A stretch of DNA of 31,633 nt from positions 1 through 31,633 of IMG/VR virus record IMGVR_UViG_3300032220_001305; one strand, given 5' to 3'. The stretch comes from a virus. Positions 6,846 to 14,656 of the stretch are shown in pieces. Under the pieces are notes generated by a model. That model was not told the DNA's origin. It ran no database searches and saw only the letters and a program-made list of their open reading frames with translations. The position numbers and the translations under genes were made by a program. The first letter of the stretch is position 1. Every line of letters starts with the position of its first letter.

Positions 6846-7933
6846 GGACGCCGCATCCACGCGGCGAGGTGGTCAATCGGAGAGGCGCCAAGCCACGCGG
6901 CCAGCGCATCGGGGGCGGTCTGCTCGCCCTTGGTTTCTGCATCGGCGGAATCCATGGACGTAACCAGCGAATCGGACCAAGCCACGGCCGGGTCACCGCC
7001 CCACAGCGCCCACGCCACGCGGCCGGGCGAGGGATAGCCGGGCTCGTCCGGGCGGAAGCCTTCGCCCTCTTTGTCGGCCTCATGCCGGGCGAGCCACGCT
7101 TTCATCGCGCGGGCTTTCTCCGGGGAAATGTCTTCCCCGTCGGCCATCCGCCGCGCCCATGCCACAGTTTCCGGCTGCAACCCGTCCCCGGATTCTCCCG
7201 CTTCGTGCCATTCGAGGCCCCGGCGGAGTTCTTCGCGGACGCCCTCCGGGGGCGAGAAGTCGATACCGGGGTAAGCCGGGGCGAGGGTCGCGGCCTCTTC
7301 GGCGGGCTCTTCCGGCGCGGGCGCGGCGGGCATCCCCTCCAAGAGCGCCCGAAGCGGGTTGTATTCGATTTCCCGGTGTGCCTGGACCACCGCCGCGGGG
7401 AGGTCCATGCCGTGCGCAAGGTGCAGATGCGAGACGAGGGCGCGGAACAGGGAAGCGCCGGCCGTGTCTTCGTCGCTATCGTCTTCGTCCATGCCGAGCG
7501 TCATTCCCGACACGCGGGAATCGGCGTCCGCTGCGACGGAAACCAAGGACGCCTCGTACACTTCCAGTTCCCGCGCGAAGGTCTTACCGGATTTCTCTTC
7601 CCATTTCGCAGAAAAGCCGATGGAGACGCCCCAAAGGAAGCCGCCGTCCACAAGCGCCTTCGCCTCTTCGGCGTCGGGCGTGGGCGCCCATCGGATTCCG
7701 CCGGCGCTCATCACGCCGTCTTCGATACGAAGGTCCGTCCACGCGCCGACAACCCGGGCGCGGTCATGCTCCCGCAGCACCGGCATTTCCCCGGCGGCGC
7801 TCATGCGGACGCGGGCGCCCTCGAAGTCTACGACAAGCGCGCCATCATACGCCTTGCCGGAGTTGAGAATGTAGCGCCCGCCGCCGTTCTCAGCGAGCGA
7901 GAAGCAGGCGCGGCCCTTGGGATTGCGTCGCAT
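6842..7933 (-). CDS. Prohead protease (HK97 gp4-like) with C-terminal Trp-rich domain
   Basis: A 363-residue protein. Residues 20-140 match the HK97-type (family S78) maturation protease: LREHDR with the candidate catalytic His56, WGVSIGFSAKW (about 101-111) with the candidate Ser, and EASLVSVAADADS, the usual conserved ending. It would cleave the capsid N-terminus during head maturation. Residues 140-225 are an acidic linker. Residues 228-321 are a separate helical domain (LRRGLEWHEAGESGDG, TVAWARRMADGE, AWALWGGDPAVAW) seen in a number of phage structural proteins; its role is unknown to me. ATG 7933 overlaps the portal gene by 44 bases, and there is no better ATG before the conserved region. 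Confidence 0.85.
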   Translation of the reverse strand: MRRNPKGRACFSLAENGGGRYILNSGKAYDGALVVDFEGARVRMSAAGEMPVLREHDRARVVGAWTDLRIEDGVMSAGGIRWAPTPDAEEAKALVDGGFLWGVSIGFSAKWEEKSGKTFARELEVYEASLVSVAADADSRVSGMTLGMDEDDSDEDTAGASLFRALVSHLHLAHGMDLPAAVVQAHREIEYNPLRALLEGMPAAPAPEEPAEEAATLAPAYPGIDFSPPEGVREELRRGLEWHEAGESGDGLQPETVAWARRMADGEDISPEKARAMKAWLARHEADKEGEGFRPDEPGYPSPGRVAWALWGGDPAVAWSDSLVTSMDSADAETKGEQTAPDALAAWLGASPIDHLAAWMRRP

Positions 7934-9167
7934 CGGTTGCCCCGGCCGGAATCTCAATCCCGGCAAGTTGGTAGGCGGTGGCGACGGGTAGCCCGTTGCG
8001 CACGTGGATTTCTGCAAGCTTGGCCCGCCGCTCTTGGTCTTCGATTTCGGCATCCGCCGCATCGCCAGACCAATCCGAGGCAAGGTAAAGGTCGGTCGAA
8101 CCAAGCCGGTCCATTAGCGGCTGGAACGCCGTCCAGACCACGCCGGAAAGCGCATGGAGCATCGCCCGGTATGCACGGTGCTGCTCTTTCGCGGCCGAAT
8201 CGTTGGTGACGCTGCGATTCCAGAGAACCGGGGCCAATCCGAGCGCGCGGATGATGCTATCCAGCATGGCGTTTTGCAGCGCCAATACATCGGTTTGCTC
8301 TTTGCTTTCCGGCAAAGACTCGAATTCAGCGCCCCGGAGCGCGACGTGATAGCCGGTCGTCTCGTAGAACCGCCGCATAAGCCGGAGAGAGCCGGCCACC
8401 TCATCCGGCGGGGTTTCTCCCGGCCAGCGAAGGCCAATCGAGGCAATCGGGCCGCGGGGCCGGTCGCGGAGATACGCCGCGTCACGGGCCGCGCGCTCGA
8501 AGTCGGGGTAAAGCGGCGCCAGCGGAGAGACGCCGAAAACGCCATCCTGGCCTGTTCCGTAGCGGTTGACCGCCGCGTGCAGGATGTTCGACGGCGCGAT
8601 GTACCGCGTCCCGTCGGGCCCCTCGTAGCGGTAGGCCGTTACCGTGGCTTCCGCGCGGTCGAGTTCGGCGTAAAGGTCCGTCGCATCCCGCAAGACGAGC
8701 ACGCCCGCGCGCGGGGTGACCGGGGTAGGACGGCCCAAAACCTCGACAAGCGCGTTCCCGGTTAGGAGCACGTCCGCGATTAGGCGCTCGACAAGCTGTT
8801 CACGGGTGAAGCCGGGCGCGGAGTCCAGAAGCGCGAAGACGGGGTGCTCCCGCGGCGTCGGGTCGGCCTCGGTGCGCACAATGACGGGCCGCGCCGCAAT
8901 CTCCCGAGCGATGCCGGCGACGGCGGCCAGCGCATCGGGGTTGGCGAGAATGGCAAGCCGGAGCGCGTCCGTCTGCTGTGACCGCGTGGCGACGTAGGGC
9001 CCGGCCGCGTAGTAGTCGGCGGGGATGGCCGCGGGAACGCCGGGCGCCCCGGGCTTTGCCGGCAGTTGCTTTTGCGGACGCATCGCGCCGCCAACCCACG
9101 CGAAGAGCGAACGGACGGCCAACGTCCAATCAAGCCGGGCGGGGGAAATGTCGGCAGGGCCGCGCAT
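7890..9167 (-). CDS. Portal protein, HK97 family
   Basis: A 425-residue portal subunit that forms the dodecameric DNA gate at one capsid vertex. Family traits: an N-terminal Ala/Pro segment, ALRLAILANPDALAAVAGIAREIA followed by HPVFALLDSAPG, LIADVLLTGNALVEVLGR (the usual 'lltGNay' motif), IAPSNILHA, and the C-terminal FESLPESKEQTDVLALQNAM/ALGLAPVLW region typical of HK97 portals. The start ATG 9167 has a promoter whose TAGCCT box lies 6 bases upstream. The protein is followed by protease and capsid, in canonical order. The gene before it is RecT, not terminase, which is unusual. Confidence 0.9.
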   Translation of the reverse strand: MRGPADISPARLDWTLAVRSLFAWVGGAMRPQKQLPAKPGAPGVPAAIPADYYAAGPYVATRSQQTDALRLAILANPDALAAVAGIAREIAARPVIVRTEADPTPREHPVFALLDSAPGFTREQLVERLIADVLLTGNALVEVLGRPTPVTPRAGVLVLRDATDLYAELDRAEATVTAYRYEGPDGTRYIAPSNILHAAVNRYGTGQDGVFGVSPLAPLYPDFERAARDAAYLRDRPRGPIASIGLRWPGETPPDEVAGSLRLMRRFYETTGYHVALRGAEFESLPESKEQTDVLALQNAMLDSIIRALGLAPVLWNRSVTNDSAAKEQHRAYRAMLHALSGVVWTAFQPLMDRLGSTDLYLASDWSGDAADAEIEDQERRAKLAEIHVRNGLPVATAYQLAGIEIPAGATDATQSQGPRLLLAR

Positions 9168-9173
9168 GGCCGG

Positions 9174-9202
9174 AGGCTACCACGCGCGGCCCACGGCCGC
9201 AA
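9174..9202 (-). promoter_or_regulatory. Leaderless promoter for the portal gene
   Basis: TTGCGG (9202-9197), 17-base spacer, TAGCCT (9179-9174), then 6 bases to the ATG at 9167. The spacer and -35 contain GCGGCC-GTG-GGCCGC, a perfect 6-bp inverted repeat that could be a repressor site or a hairpin at the RecT 3' end. Confidence 0.6.
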
Positions 9203-9211
9203 GCCGGGCGG

Positions 9212-10042
9212 TTACTTGGCTTCCCCCTCATCGGCGCCCACGCGGGCGAGGTCGCCGGCCGGGAGGTCGTCGGGGGCGAAGTCCGGGGGAAGCTCCGGCA
9301 GCATCCGCTGTGCCGGCGGCGCGGTGATGGCGGCGGGCTGCACCTCGGCTTCCGCCGTCTCCGTATCGTCGGGGAGGTCGAGCGGGAGCGCGCCGCGGGC
9401 CACCACCTCCCGAATCGCGGCGCCTTGCGCCATCTGGACGGGCCACGCTTTCCACGGCCCAACGTCTGCCACTCGGGAGACACGGCGGCGGGCGGCGATG
9501 GTCCCGACCGGCACCCAAAGCGCGACGCGGGCGGCGGGCGCGGGCGGGCGGATGACGACAACTACGCCAGCGAGGTCATCCCAAGACGTGACGGCGGCCG
9601 TCGGGTCCGAGGGCGGGCACGAAAGCACCTCCCCGAAGTCCACGCGGAGGCCGGGGAGGTCGGCGCGGGACACGGGGACCGTGTGCACGCCCCATCCGGC
9701 GCGGGCGGCGATGATGCTCATGCCCCGGTGTGTCAAGCGCCATTGGAGTTCGGGCGCTTCGTCGCGGCGCGCGGCCTGCGGGACCAAGTAGACCGCGGGC
9801 GCGTGACCGCCGGGGTAGAGGTCGGCGAGGGCGCATTGGGCGATGGCGCCCGCCACGCTGGCCGGAGTGCATCCGTAGAGCGCCGACGGGTCGCGGGCGG
9901 CGCGGGCGGCGGCGGCGAAGGCCAGACCGACGCGGGCGGCGGCCTCGGTGGCGCGCGGGTGATGGGCGAGGATGGCGCGGGCGGCGGACTCCACCTGCGC
10001 GCGGAAGATGGCGGCCGGGGGCCGGTTCTGGACTTCGCTCAT
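9212..10042 (-). CDS. recT: RecT-type single-strand annealing protein
   Basis: A 276-residue annealing protein, about the size of RecT. The conserved core runs from about residue 45 to 215: YGCTPASVAGAIAQCALADLYPGG, then YLVPQ, LQWRLTHRGMSIIAARAG (the 'gYrG.i.lA.r.g' region) and VGPWKAWPVQMAQGAAIREV near the end of the fold. The C-terminal 50 residues are acidic and Pro-rich, as is common. It pairs with the exonuclease encoded just upstream (ATGA overlap) to recombine or circularise phage DNA. An AACAGGAG ribosome-binding cassette lies 6 bases before ATG 10042, and a promoter-like pair lies inside the exonuclease gene at 10109-10137, so RecT may be made in excess. Confidence 0.85.
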   Translation of the reverse strand: MSEVQNRPPAAIFRAQVESAARAILAHHPRATEAAARVGLAFAAAARAARDPSALYGCTPASVAGAIAQCALADLYPGGHAPAVYLVPQAARRDEAPELQWRLTHRGMSIIAARAGWGVHTVPVSRADLPGLRVDFGEVLSCPPSDPTAAVTSWDDLAGVVVVIRPPAPAARVALWVPVGTIAARRRVSRVADVGPWKAWPVQMAQGAAIREVVARGALPLDLPDDTETAEAEVQPAAITAPPAQRMLPELPPDFAPDDLPAGDLARVGADEGEAK

Positions 10043-11004
10043 TCGGGGCTCCTGTTCTGGACTTTGAGCGCACCGCGCTTGTCTGCGGTGAGGCGGTGCG
10101 ACGGGGTTAGGATAGCATTGGCCCCCGCGCCCGTCAAGCGTGCAAGGATGCGGGGGCGGAGGTCGGCAATCGCGGCGGCGGCTTCGGACTCTTGCGCCCT
10201 GGCCTCTGCGAAGGCGGCGACCAACGCGGCGTCTTCGTCGGTGCCCTCGATGGTGGCCGGTCGGGGCGGAAGCCGGGAACGAAGCTCGGCAAGGCACGCC
10301 GCGCTTGCGTCCGGGTCGGGCTCCCGGCGCTCCAAGAGGATGCGGCGGCGGGCCGCGCCGACGTGGGCCACCACGCGCGTAGCCCAGCGAAGGCCGGCGG
10401 GCGTCGCCTCGATGCGCACCGCCCGACGCCACGCCCACCCGGACGAAGCGACAAGGACCACGGCGGCCACGGTAACGCCGACGGCGTGAAGCGCGTACAT
10501 CTGGCACGCAGCTTGCACGGCGTACTGCGGCGGGACGGGCACGCCCTCTGCGTCGGGGTCGCGCACGGTGGCGTCTTCGTCGGGCCAAGCGTCCAGGGTG
10601 CGCGGCGCCTTCGTCTCGATGGCGATGCGGGCGCCGCCGGGCTCGATGCCGAGCGCATCGGGGGTGACCGCCAGCCAGCCAGCGCGGGCCCGGAGAAGCG
10701 GAAGCCGGGGAACAGCATCGGAATCCGGCGACCAAAGGCCGTCCGAGCCCCACAAGTGCACCCCGGCCTCTGCCGCCCAAAGCGCGGCGGCGGTCGCTTC
10801 GACAAGGTGCCCGCGCCGGGCGTCGGCCTCTGCCGGCGGGTTGCCACCACCGACGGCGCCGGCCGCCCACGAATCCCACGGGGACGCCCACGGGGAGAGG
10901 CCGACCAAGCCCGCCGCGTCCGATGCGCCCACCTCGAAGGCGGGGGCGCCGCTGCGGCGGTCGGCGGCCCATTCGGCGCGCGTGGTGTAGATGCGAAGGC
11001 TCAT
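10039..11004 (-). CDS. YqaJ / lambda-exonuclease-like recombinase nuclease
   Basis: A 321-residue nuclease of the PD-(D/E)XK class. Motifs in order: VGLSPWASPWDSW (33-46), GHLVEATAAALW with Glu69, Asp116 in LAVTPDALGIEP, the catalytic IAIETKAP with Glu130 and Lys132, and PPQYAVQAACQMYAL with Gln160/Gln164. This order is that of YqaJ viral recombinases, which make 3' single-stranded tails for the annealing partner. RecT follows immediately. The C-terminal part (230-321) is helical and basic and may contact DNA or RecT. ATG 11004 overlaps the upstream stop as ATGA. Family call is from motifs; partner gene strengthens it. Confidence 0.85.
   Translation of the reverse strand: MSLRIYTTRAEWAADRRSGAPAFEVGASDAAGLVGLSPWASPWDSWAAGAVGGGNPPAEADARRGHLVEATAAALWAAEAGVHLWGSDGLWSPDSDAVPRLPLLRARAGWLAVTPDALGIEPGGARIAIETKAPRTLDAWPDEDATVRDPDAEGVPVPPQYAVQAACQMYALHAVGVTVAAVVLVASSGWAWRRAVRIEATPAGLRWATRVVAHVGAARRRILLERREPDPDASAACLAELRSRLPPRPATIEGTDEDAALVAAFAEARAQESEAAAAIADLRPRILARLTGAGANAILTPSHRLTADKRGALKVQNRSPE
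10109..10137 (-). promoter_or_regulatory. Promoter-like pair inside the exonuclease gene
   Basis: TTGACG (10137-10132), 17-base spacer, TATCCT (10114-10109), 67 bases before the RecT ATG. The -35 side shares CGCTTGACGGGCGCGGG exactly with the promoter at 11729-11757. Because it lies in coding sequence it could be chance, but the exact 17-base match argues for function. Confidence 0.5.
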
Positions 11005-11405
11005 GCGGCATCCCGGGCGGCGGCCCGCAGGGCGGCAATCTGACGGGCCGTCAAGCTGTGGCAGGTGGTCCAATGGTCGGCCACCACGTCCCACGCTTCG
11101 ACGGTGCCCGTCCCGAGGGCCACGCGGAAGCGGCGGCAGTTCGAGCCATCGGCGTAGGTGCGAACCGCGCGCGCCGTTCGAAGCTCCGTGTAACGCTGCG
11201 CGTAGTACGTGGACCCGTCCGAGCGGTCGGAAACGCGCTTCCACGGCGCGCCAACGCCGGCCAAGGTGCGCCCGGGGGCGGTATCGGCGAAGGCGTGCTC
11301 GATGGTCCGACCCTGGTACCAGCCAGGGACATCGAAGCGAAGGCCGGAGGGCTCGAAGCACGGGGGGCAGCGCAAGTAAAAGGATTCGGTGATGGTGGCT
11401 TTCAT
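11001..11405 (-). CDS. Hypothetical early-type protein (134 aa) with N-terminal CPPC
   Basis: Unrecognised protein in the recombination unit. It has CPPC at residues 13-16, aromatic and basic segments (YYAQRYTELRTARAVRTYADG, CRRFRVALGTGTVEAWDVV) and a C-terminal helix (LTARQIAALRAAARDAA). The CPPC pair plus Cys86 and Cys116 could bind zinc, but spacing is irregular. Start ATG 11405 is preceded by AACAGGAGCAAGCC, the ribosome-binding cassette repeated in this genome; its stop overlaps the exonuclease start as ATGA. A DNA-recombination accessory role is suggested by that coupling only. Confidence 0.65.
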   Translation of the reverse strand: MKATITESFYLRCPPCFEPSGLRFDVPGWYQGRTIEHAFADTAPGRTLAGVGAPWKRVSDRSDGSTYYAQRYTELRTARAVRTYADGSNCRRFRVALGTGTVEAWDVVADHWTTCHSLTARQIAALRAAARDAA

Positions 11406-11434
11406 GGCTTGCTCCTGTTGGGTGGTGGGGGCGG

Positions 11435-11677
11435 TCAGACGGAGGCGCGAGCGGCGGCGTCGGCGGCAACCTCGGCGGCGGCCTTGGCCTCGTCGGCGGC
11501 GGCCCAGGCGGCGGCGTCGGCGGCGGCGTCGGCGGCGCCCCCGGCGGTGGCCTTGGCGGCGGCGGCGGCGGCTTCGGCGGCGGCTTTCCAAGCGGCGGCG
11601 GCGGCGAGGGCGGCGGCGGCAACGCGAAGGCGCTCGATGGCGAGGGTGCGGGTGGCGGTGTCGAGGGTGGCGGTCAT
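11435..11677 (-). CDS. Alanine-rich helical protein (80 aa, 55% Ala)
   Basis: First gene of the recombination unit. Of 80 residues, 44 are alanine. Residues 1-18 are ordinary (MTATLDTATRTLAIERLR); the rest is almost all Ala with regularly placed Lys, Glu, Asp and Trp (Trp at 30 and 58), which would form a long amphipathic helix broken once at Gly-Gly (about 46-47). There is no membrane signal. The DNA is a near-continuous GCC/GCG triplet run. It is probably a real gene: it has a strong promoter at 11729-11757 and an AACAGGAG cassette before ATG 11677. Possible roles are a coiled-coil or DNA-mimic accessory for recombination; none is shown. Triplet expansion may have shaped it. Confidence 0.6.
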   Translation of the reverse strand: MTATLDTATRTLAIERLRVAAAALAAAAAWKAAAEAAAAAAKATAGGAADAAADAAAWAAADEAKAAAEVAADAAARASV

Positions 11678-11728
11678 GGTGGCTTCTCCTGTTGCGCCGG
11701 GCGGCTCCATCGCCCCCCCGACACAAGC

Positions 11729-11757
11729 ATCATATGCTCGCACCCCGCGCCCGTCAA
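11729..11757 (-). promoter_or_regulatory. Strong sigma70-type promoter of the recombination unit
   Basis: TTGACG (11757-11752), 17-base spacer, TATGAT (11734-11729). This is the closest match to consensus in the window. It drives the Ala-rich gene, the 134-residue gene, exonuclease and recT. A 45-base leader carries the AACAGGAG cassette. Confidence 0.75.
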
Positions 11758-11777
11758 GCGGTTGACATACGCTTGAC
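11753..11777. promoter_or_regulatory. Inverted repeat overlapping the -35 box
   Basis: GTCAAGCG (11753-11760) and CGCTTGAC (11770-11777) are perfect inverted copies, 9 bases apart, directly after the terminase stop. One arm contains the -35 TTGAC of the promoter above, so a protein bound here would block it. No repressor gene is identified. Confidence 0.5.
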
Positions 11778-11780
11778 AAG

Positions 11781-13598
11781 TCACCCAGCGGCGCGGGAGA
11801 AGAGCGACAGCGCCCGCTCGGCATCGGCCAGCGAAAGCCCGCCCGTGGACGCGCTTTCCAGCCGTAGCAGCGCCTTTGCCAGCGCGTCGGGGCCGTCGTC
11901 ATGCGCGCCGCCGGGCCACGCTTCGACTTGCCGCAGAGCTTCCCGGCCGCCTTCATGGGAGCGGATGGACGTGGCCAGCACCGCCACGCCGTTGTTTAAC
12001 AAGGGAACCACGCCGGAAATACAGGCGTCCTTAGCCCGGCTTTCGTGGATGGCGATGGGCTCCATCGTGGACGGGAGGCCGGCGGCTTTGCGCTTGCGGC
12101 GCATATCGGCGTGGTACTCGCCTTGCAGGCACGCGCCCCCGCCGCCGTTGCTTTCGTACACCACCTCCACCACGGGGATGCCAGCGGCCCGCCACCGCGC
12201 CCACGCGGCCCACGCCCGCTCGGCTTGGTCCTCTGGCTCTTCGCGCGTGGCCGACCATTCGAGCACCACGTAAAGCCGTTCACCCGTCGCGCGGTCGTCT
12301 CGCATCGCGACCACGGCGAAGCCGGCGAAGTCCCGGGCGGTGCTGCCTTTTTTCCGGCTTGTGGTCGGGTCGAGGTGGACCACCGCGCGGGAGAAAGCCG
12401 GAAGCGGGATGCGCCGGGCGGTGTCTCCGTAGCCAATGACGACATCCCGCCCGTCCAGCGTACACCACCGGAACGAATCGGGGCGGAATGCGCCGCCGCC
12501 CGAAGCAATCGGCGCGTTCTGTACGTCTTTGAGAAAGCTCGGGAGCCCAATCGAAACAAGCCGGAGCATCGCCCGGTACAGCGGAAGCCGGTGGGGGTCG
12601 AGCACTTCGGCTCCGGCGTCCATCTCGTCACGGTGCTGCCGGTAGAAGTCGAGGGCCGCGCGCTCCCTTTCCCGGGCGGGTGAAGCCGGGTCCGTCAAGA
12701 GCGCCCGCCATTCCGCCCACCGGCTACCCTCTTGGATTTCGCCCGATTCGACGCCGACCGGCCATCGGACGATACCCCGGAAGGACGCGCCATCCCAAGC
12801 CGGGTCACGTTGGAGACGCGCCGACACGGCGTCGGGGTGAAGCCGGGTCGCCATGAGGCAGACCGCCAAGCCGCCGCCCTGCGGACCCAGGTTCAGCACG
12901 TCCGAGTTGAGCTTTTCGTGCATCGCATCGCGCGCGGCCATTGACCCTACGTCGTCTGGCTTTTCGAGGTCGTCAAGGAGAACCAGCGTCGGCCGGTGCG
13001 TACCCCGCAGAAGGCCCCGGATGGTGCCGCCAATCGAACGGACGGAGACATAGGAGACGCCCGCGGGGAAGCCAAGGACGGCCCCACGCTTGACCGCGCC
13101 ATCTCCCATGTTGCCGGCCCACGCGACATCCCCATAAAGCGCGGCCAGCATCGGCGACGCGGCGGGGTGCCCGGGTGAGAGCATCGCTTGGAGCGAGACG
13201 GAAAGCGCGGATGCGTGCGCGGACTCCGGGCCGATGATGACCACGTAGGGCTCCCGCCCGGAGCGCACCGCCCGGTCAAGCGCGGCAATCGCCACCGAGG
13301 TTTTGCCGGTCCCGCGCGGCGCTTCCCATGCGGAGCGCGCGATGGGGTCGGCCTCGGCATCGGCCCCGGCTTGCGCGGCGCGGGCCTCGAACGGCGGGAG
13401 CGCATCGAACCACGCCAGGATGGCACGGTGCGACGGGGCGAAGGGCGCGGCGGCGATGCCCGGCCAGCAAAGCGCCATGTATGCGGCCAAGTCGCGGTCG
13501 CAGCGGAACCGAAGCCACGCCAGCCCGGCGGGGCCCGCGCCCGCGGCGGCCGTCACAAGGTCGGCCAGCGGAAGCCGGAGGATGTCGGCGGGCGTCAT
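11781..13598 (-). CDS. terL: Terminase large subunit (ATPase and nuclease)
   Basis: A 605-residue packaging motor. Walker A is APRGTGKTS at 93-101, Walker B TLVLLDDLE at 204-212, followed by a motif III-like LMATR (248-252). The nuclease domain shows Asp410 in VVHLDPTT, Glu482 in VVYESNGGG and Asp568/Asp571 in HDDGPDAL, the usual acidic triad. The N-terminal LCWPGIAAAPFAPSHRAI is the adaptor region seen in several TerL families. It translocates DNA through the portal and cuts it. ATG 13598 overlaps the methyltransferase stop as ATGA. No small subunit is certain; one of the small genes upstream may be it. The next genes are recombination genes rather than portal. Confidence 0.92.
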   Translation of the reverse strand: MTPADILRLPLADLVTAAAGAGPAGLAWLRFRCDRDLAAYMALCWPGIAAAPFAPSHRAILAWFDALPPFEARAAQAGADAEADPIARSAWEAPRGTGKTSVAIAALDRAVRSGREPYVVIIGPESAHASALSVSLQAMLSPGHPAASPMLAALYGDVAWAGNMGDGAVKRGAVLGFPAGVSYVSVRSIGGTIRGLLRGTHRPTLVLLDDLEKPDDVGSMAARDAMHEKLNSDVLNLGPQGGGLAVCLMATRLHPDAVSARLQRDPAWDGASFRGIVRWPVGVESGEIQEGSRWAEWRALLTDPASPARERERAALDFYRQHRDEMDAGAEVLDPHRLPLYRAMLRLVSIGLPSFLKDVQNAPIASGGGAFRPDSFRWCTLDGRDVVIGYGDTARRIPLPAFSRAVVHLDPTTSRKKGSTARDFAGFAVVAMRDDRATGERLYVVLEWSATREEPEDQAERAWAAWARWRAAGIPVVEVVYESNGGGGACLQGEYHADMRRKRKAAGLPSTMEPIAIHESRAKDACISGVVPLLNNGVAVLATSIRSHEGGREALRQVEAWPGGAHDDGPDALAKALLRLESASTGGLSLADAERALSLFSRAAG

Positions 13599-14656
13599 GC
13601 GAATAGCCCTTGCTGTTCCGGCGGTGTCCAGGCGGGCGGGCGCGACAGGGTAAGCCATTCCGCCTGCTGTTTCGAGAAGGTCCGCTTCTGCCCCCGCCGC
13701 TCCCCGTCCACGCGGACGGCGTGCCATCCTTCCGCGGTCAGGTCGGCGATGGGTTCGGCCTCGGAGATTGCGACCGTTGCCCCGGCCGCCGACCACCGCC
13801 GGGCAAGGGCGACCACCTCCGAGCGCGGGAGGTCGTGACCGTAGCCCGTTGTCCCCATATAGGGCGGGTCCGTATAGGCGACCGTGCCGGGCGGAAGGTC
13901 GGGGCCGGGCTCGATGCCGCGGGCGTCGGGGGTGATGGTGGCGGGCATTGGCGGCGGCGACTGCCAACCCATGAGCGCGGCGATTGCCCCCGGACGCCCA
14001 CGCGCCTGCTCGTCATCAAAGCCGCTATCCGGTTCGCCGCGACGGTATGCCGCCTGCTGCATGAACATCGTTCGCGCCACCTCCCGCGGGTCCACGCGCC
14101 GGGCGTCGGTTGCTACGGTCGCCCCCATGCCTGGAATGCCGGCCACGGCGGAGGCCAAGGCCCGGCGAGACACGGCGCGCCCCGCAGACCCGTCAGGCAC
14201 CTCTTCCCGTGAACCAATGTAGTCATAGCCAGTCAAGCCCTTGGAGACGCTGCCCGGAATGGTTCTGCTTGTAATGAAGATATGCCGCGCCACCTCCCGC
14301 GGCGGCACGCCAACGTCGCCGGGGTCGGCGCCCCGCGGCGGCCCCTCTGCCCGTAGCCTCTCCCAGAGCGCCCGGGGCTCTTCGTCGGCCCATCCGCGGA
14401 TGATGGCGGCGGCGGCGCGGGCCAAGTCGGCGTCGCGGTACGCCTCCAAGAGCAGGCGCACGCCGGGGTCTGGCTCGCACCAAAGATAATGAGCGGCGCC
14501 TTGCCCCGGGCGGAAGCCAAGGATGCGCAATATGGCATCCGCGTACCCGGTCTTCGCCCCCATGCGGGAGACGGGCGGCCGTGCGTGGCGGCGGTGAAGC
14601 CGGAGGCTAAGCGCGGCGGTGCCGGCGCACAACTCGACAAAGAGGGGACAGGTCAT
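13595..14656 (-). CDS. DNA adenine methyltransferase, D12 class
   Basis: A 353-residue enzyme. The AdoMet motif I is FVELCAGTAALSL (6-18), and the catalytic motif IV DPPY is at 263-266 (VAYTDPPYMG), followed by the C-terminal EWLTLSRP. Motif I before a long central target-recognition part and then DPPY is the Dam/D12 (alpha, N6-adenine) order. The central 180 residues carry many Arg and Pro. The target site cannot be read from the sequence. No restriction enzyme is encoded nearby, so it is an orphan, likely protecting phage DNA. It is co-translated with terminase. GATC is nearly absent from the genome, which may relate. Confidence 0.85.
   Translation of the reverse strand: MTCPLFVELCAGTAALSLRLHRRHARPPVSRMGAKTGYADAILRILGFRPGQGAAHYLWCEPDPGVRLLLEAYRDADLARAAAAIIRGWADEEPRALWERLRAEGPPRGADPGDVGVPPREVARHIFITSRTIPGSVSKGLTGYDYIGSREEVPDGSAGRAVSRRALASAVAGIPGMGATVATDARRVDPREVARTMFMQQAAYRRGEPDSGFDDEQARGRPGAIAALMGWQSPPPMPATITPDARGIEPGPDLPPGTVAYTDPPYMGTTGYGHDLPRSEVVALARRWSAAGATVAISEAEPIADLTAEGWHAVRVDGERRGQKRTFSKQQAEWLTLSRPPAWTPPEQQGLFA

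Noticed and set aside
5091-7037. 648-codon plus-strand frame over the capsid genes
   Set aside because: Composition (Gly/Arg/Val) and complete overlap with the capsid and protease genes show it is a shadow.
9605-9790. Plus-strand frames opposite recT
   Set aside because: They are antisense shadows in GC-rich DNA with no start signals.
11450-11620. GCC-triplet run as a non-coding repeat or CRISPR-like array
   Set aside because: There are no spaced repeats; the run is explained by alanine codons in a frame with promoter and ribosome-binding site.
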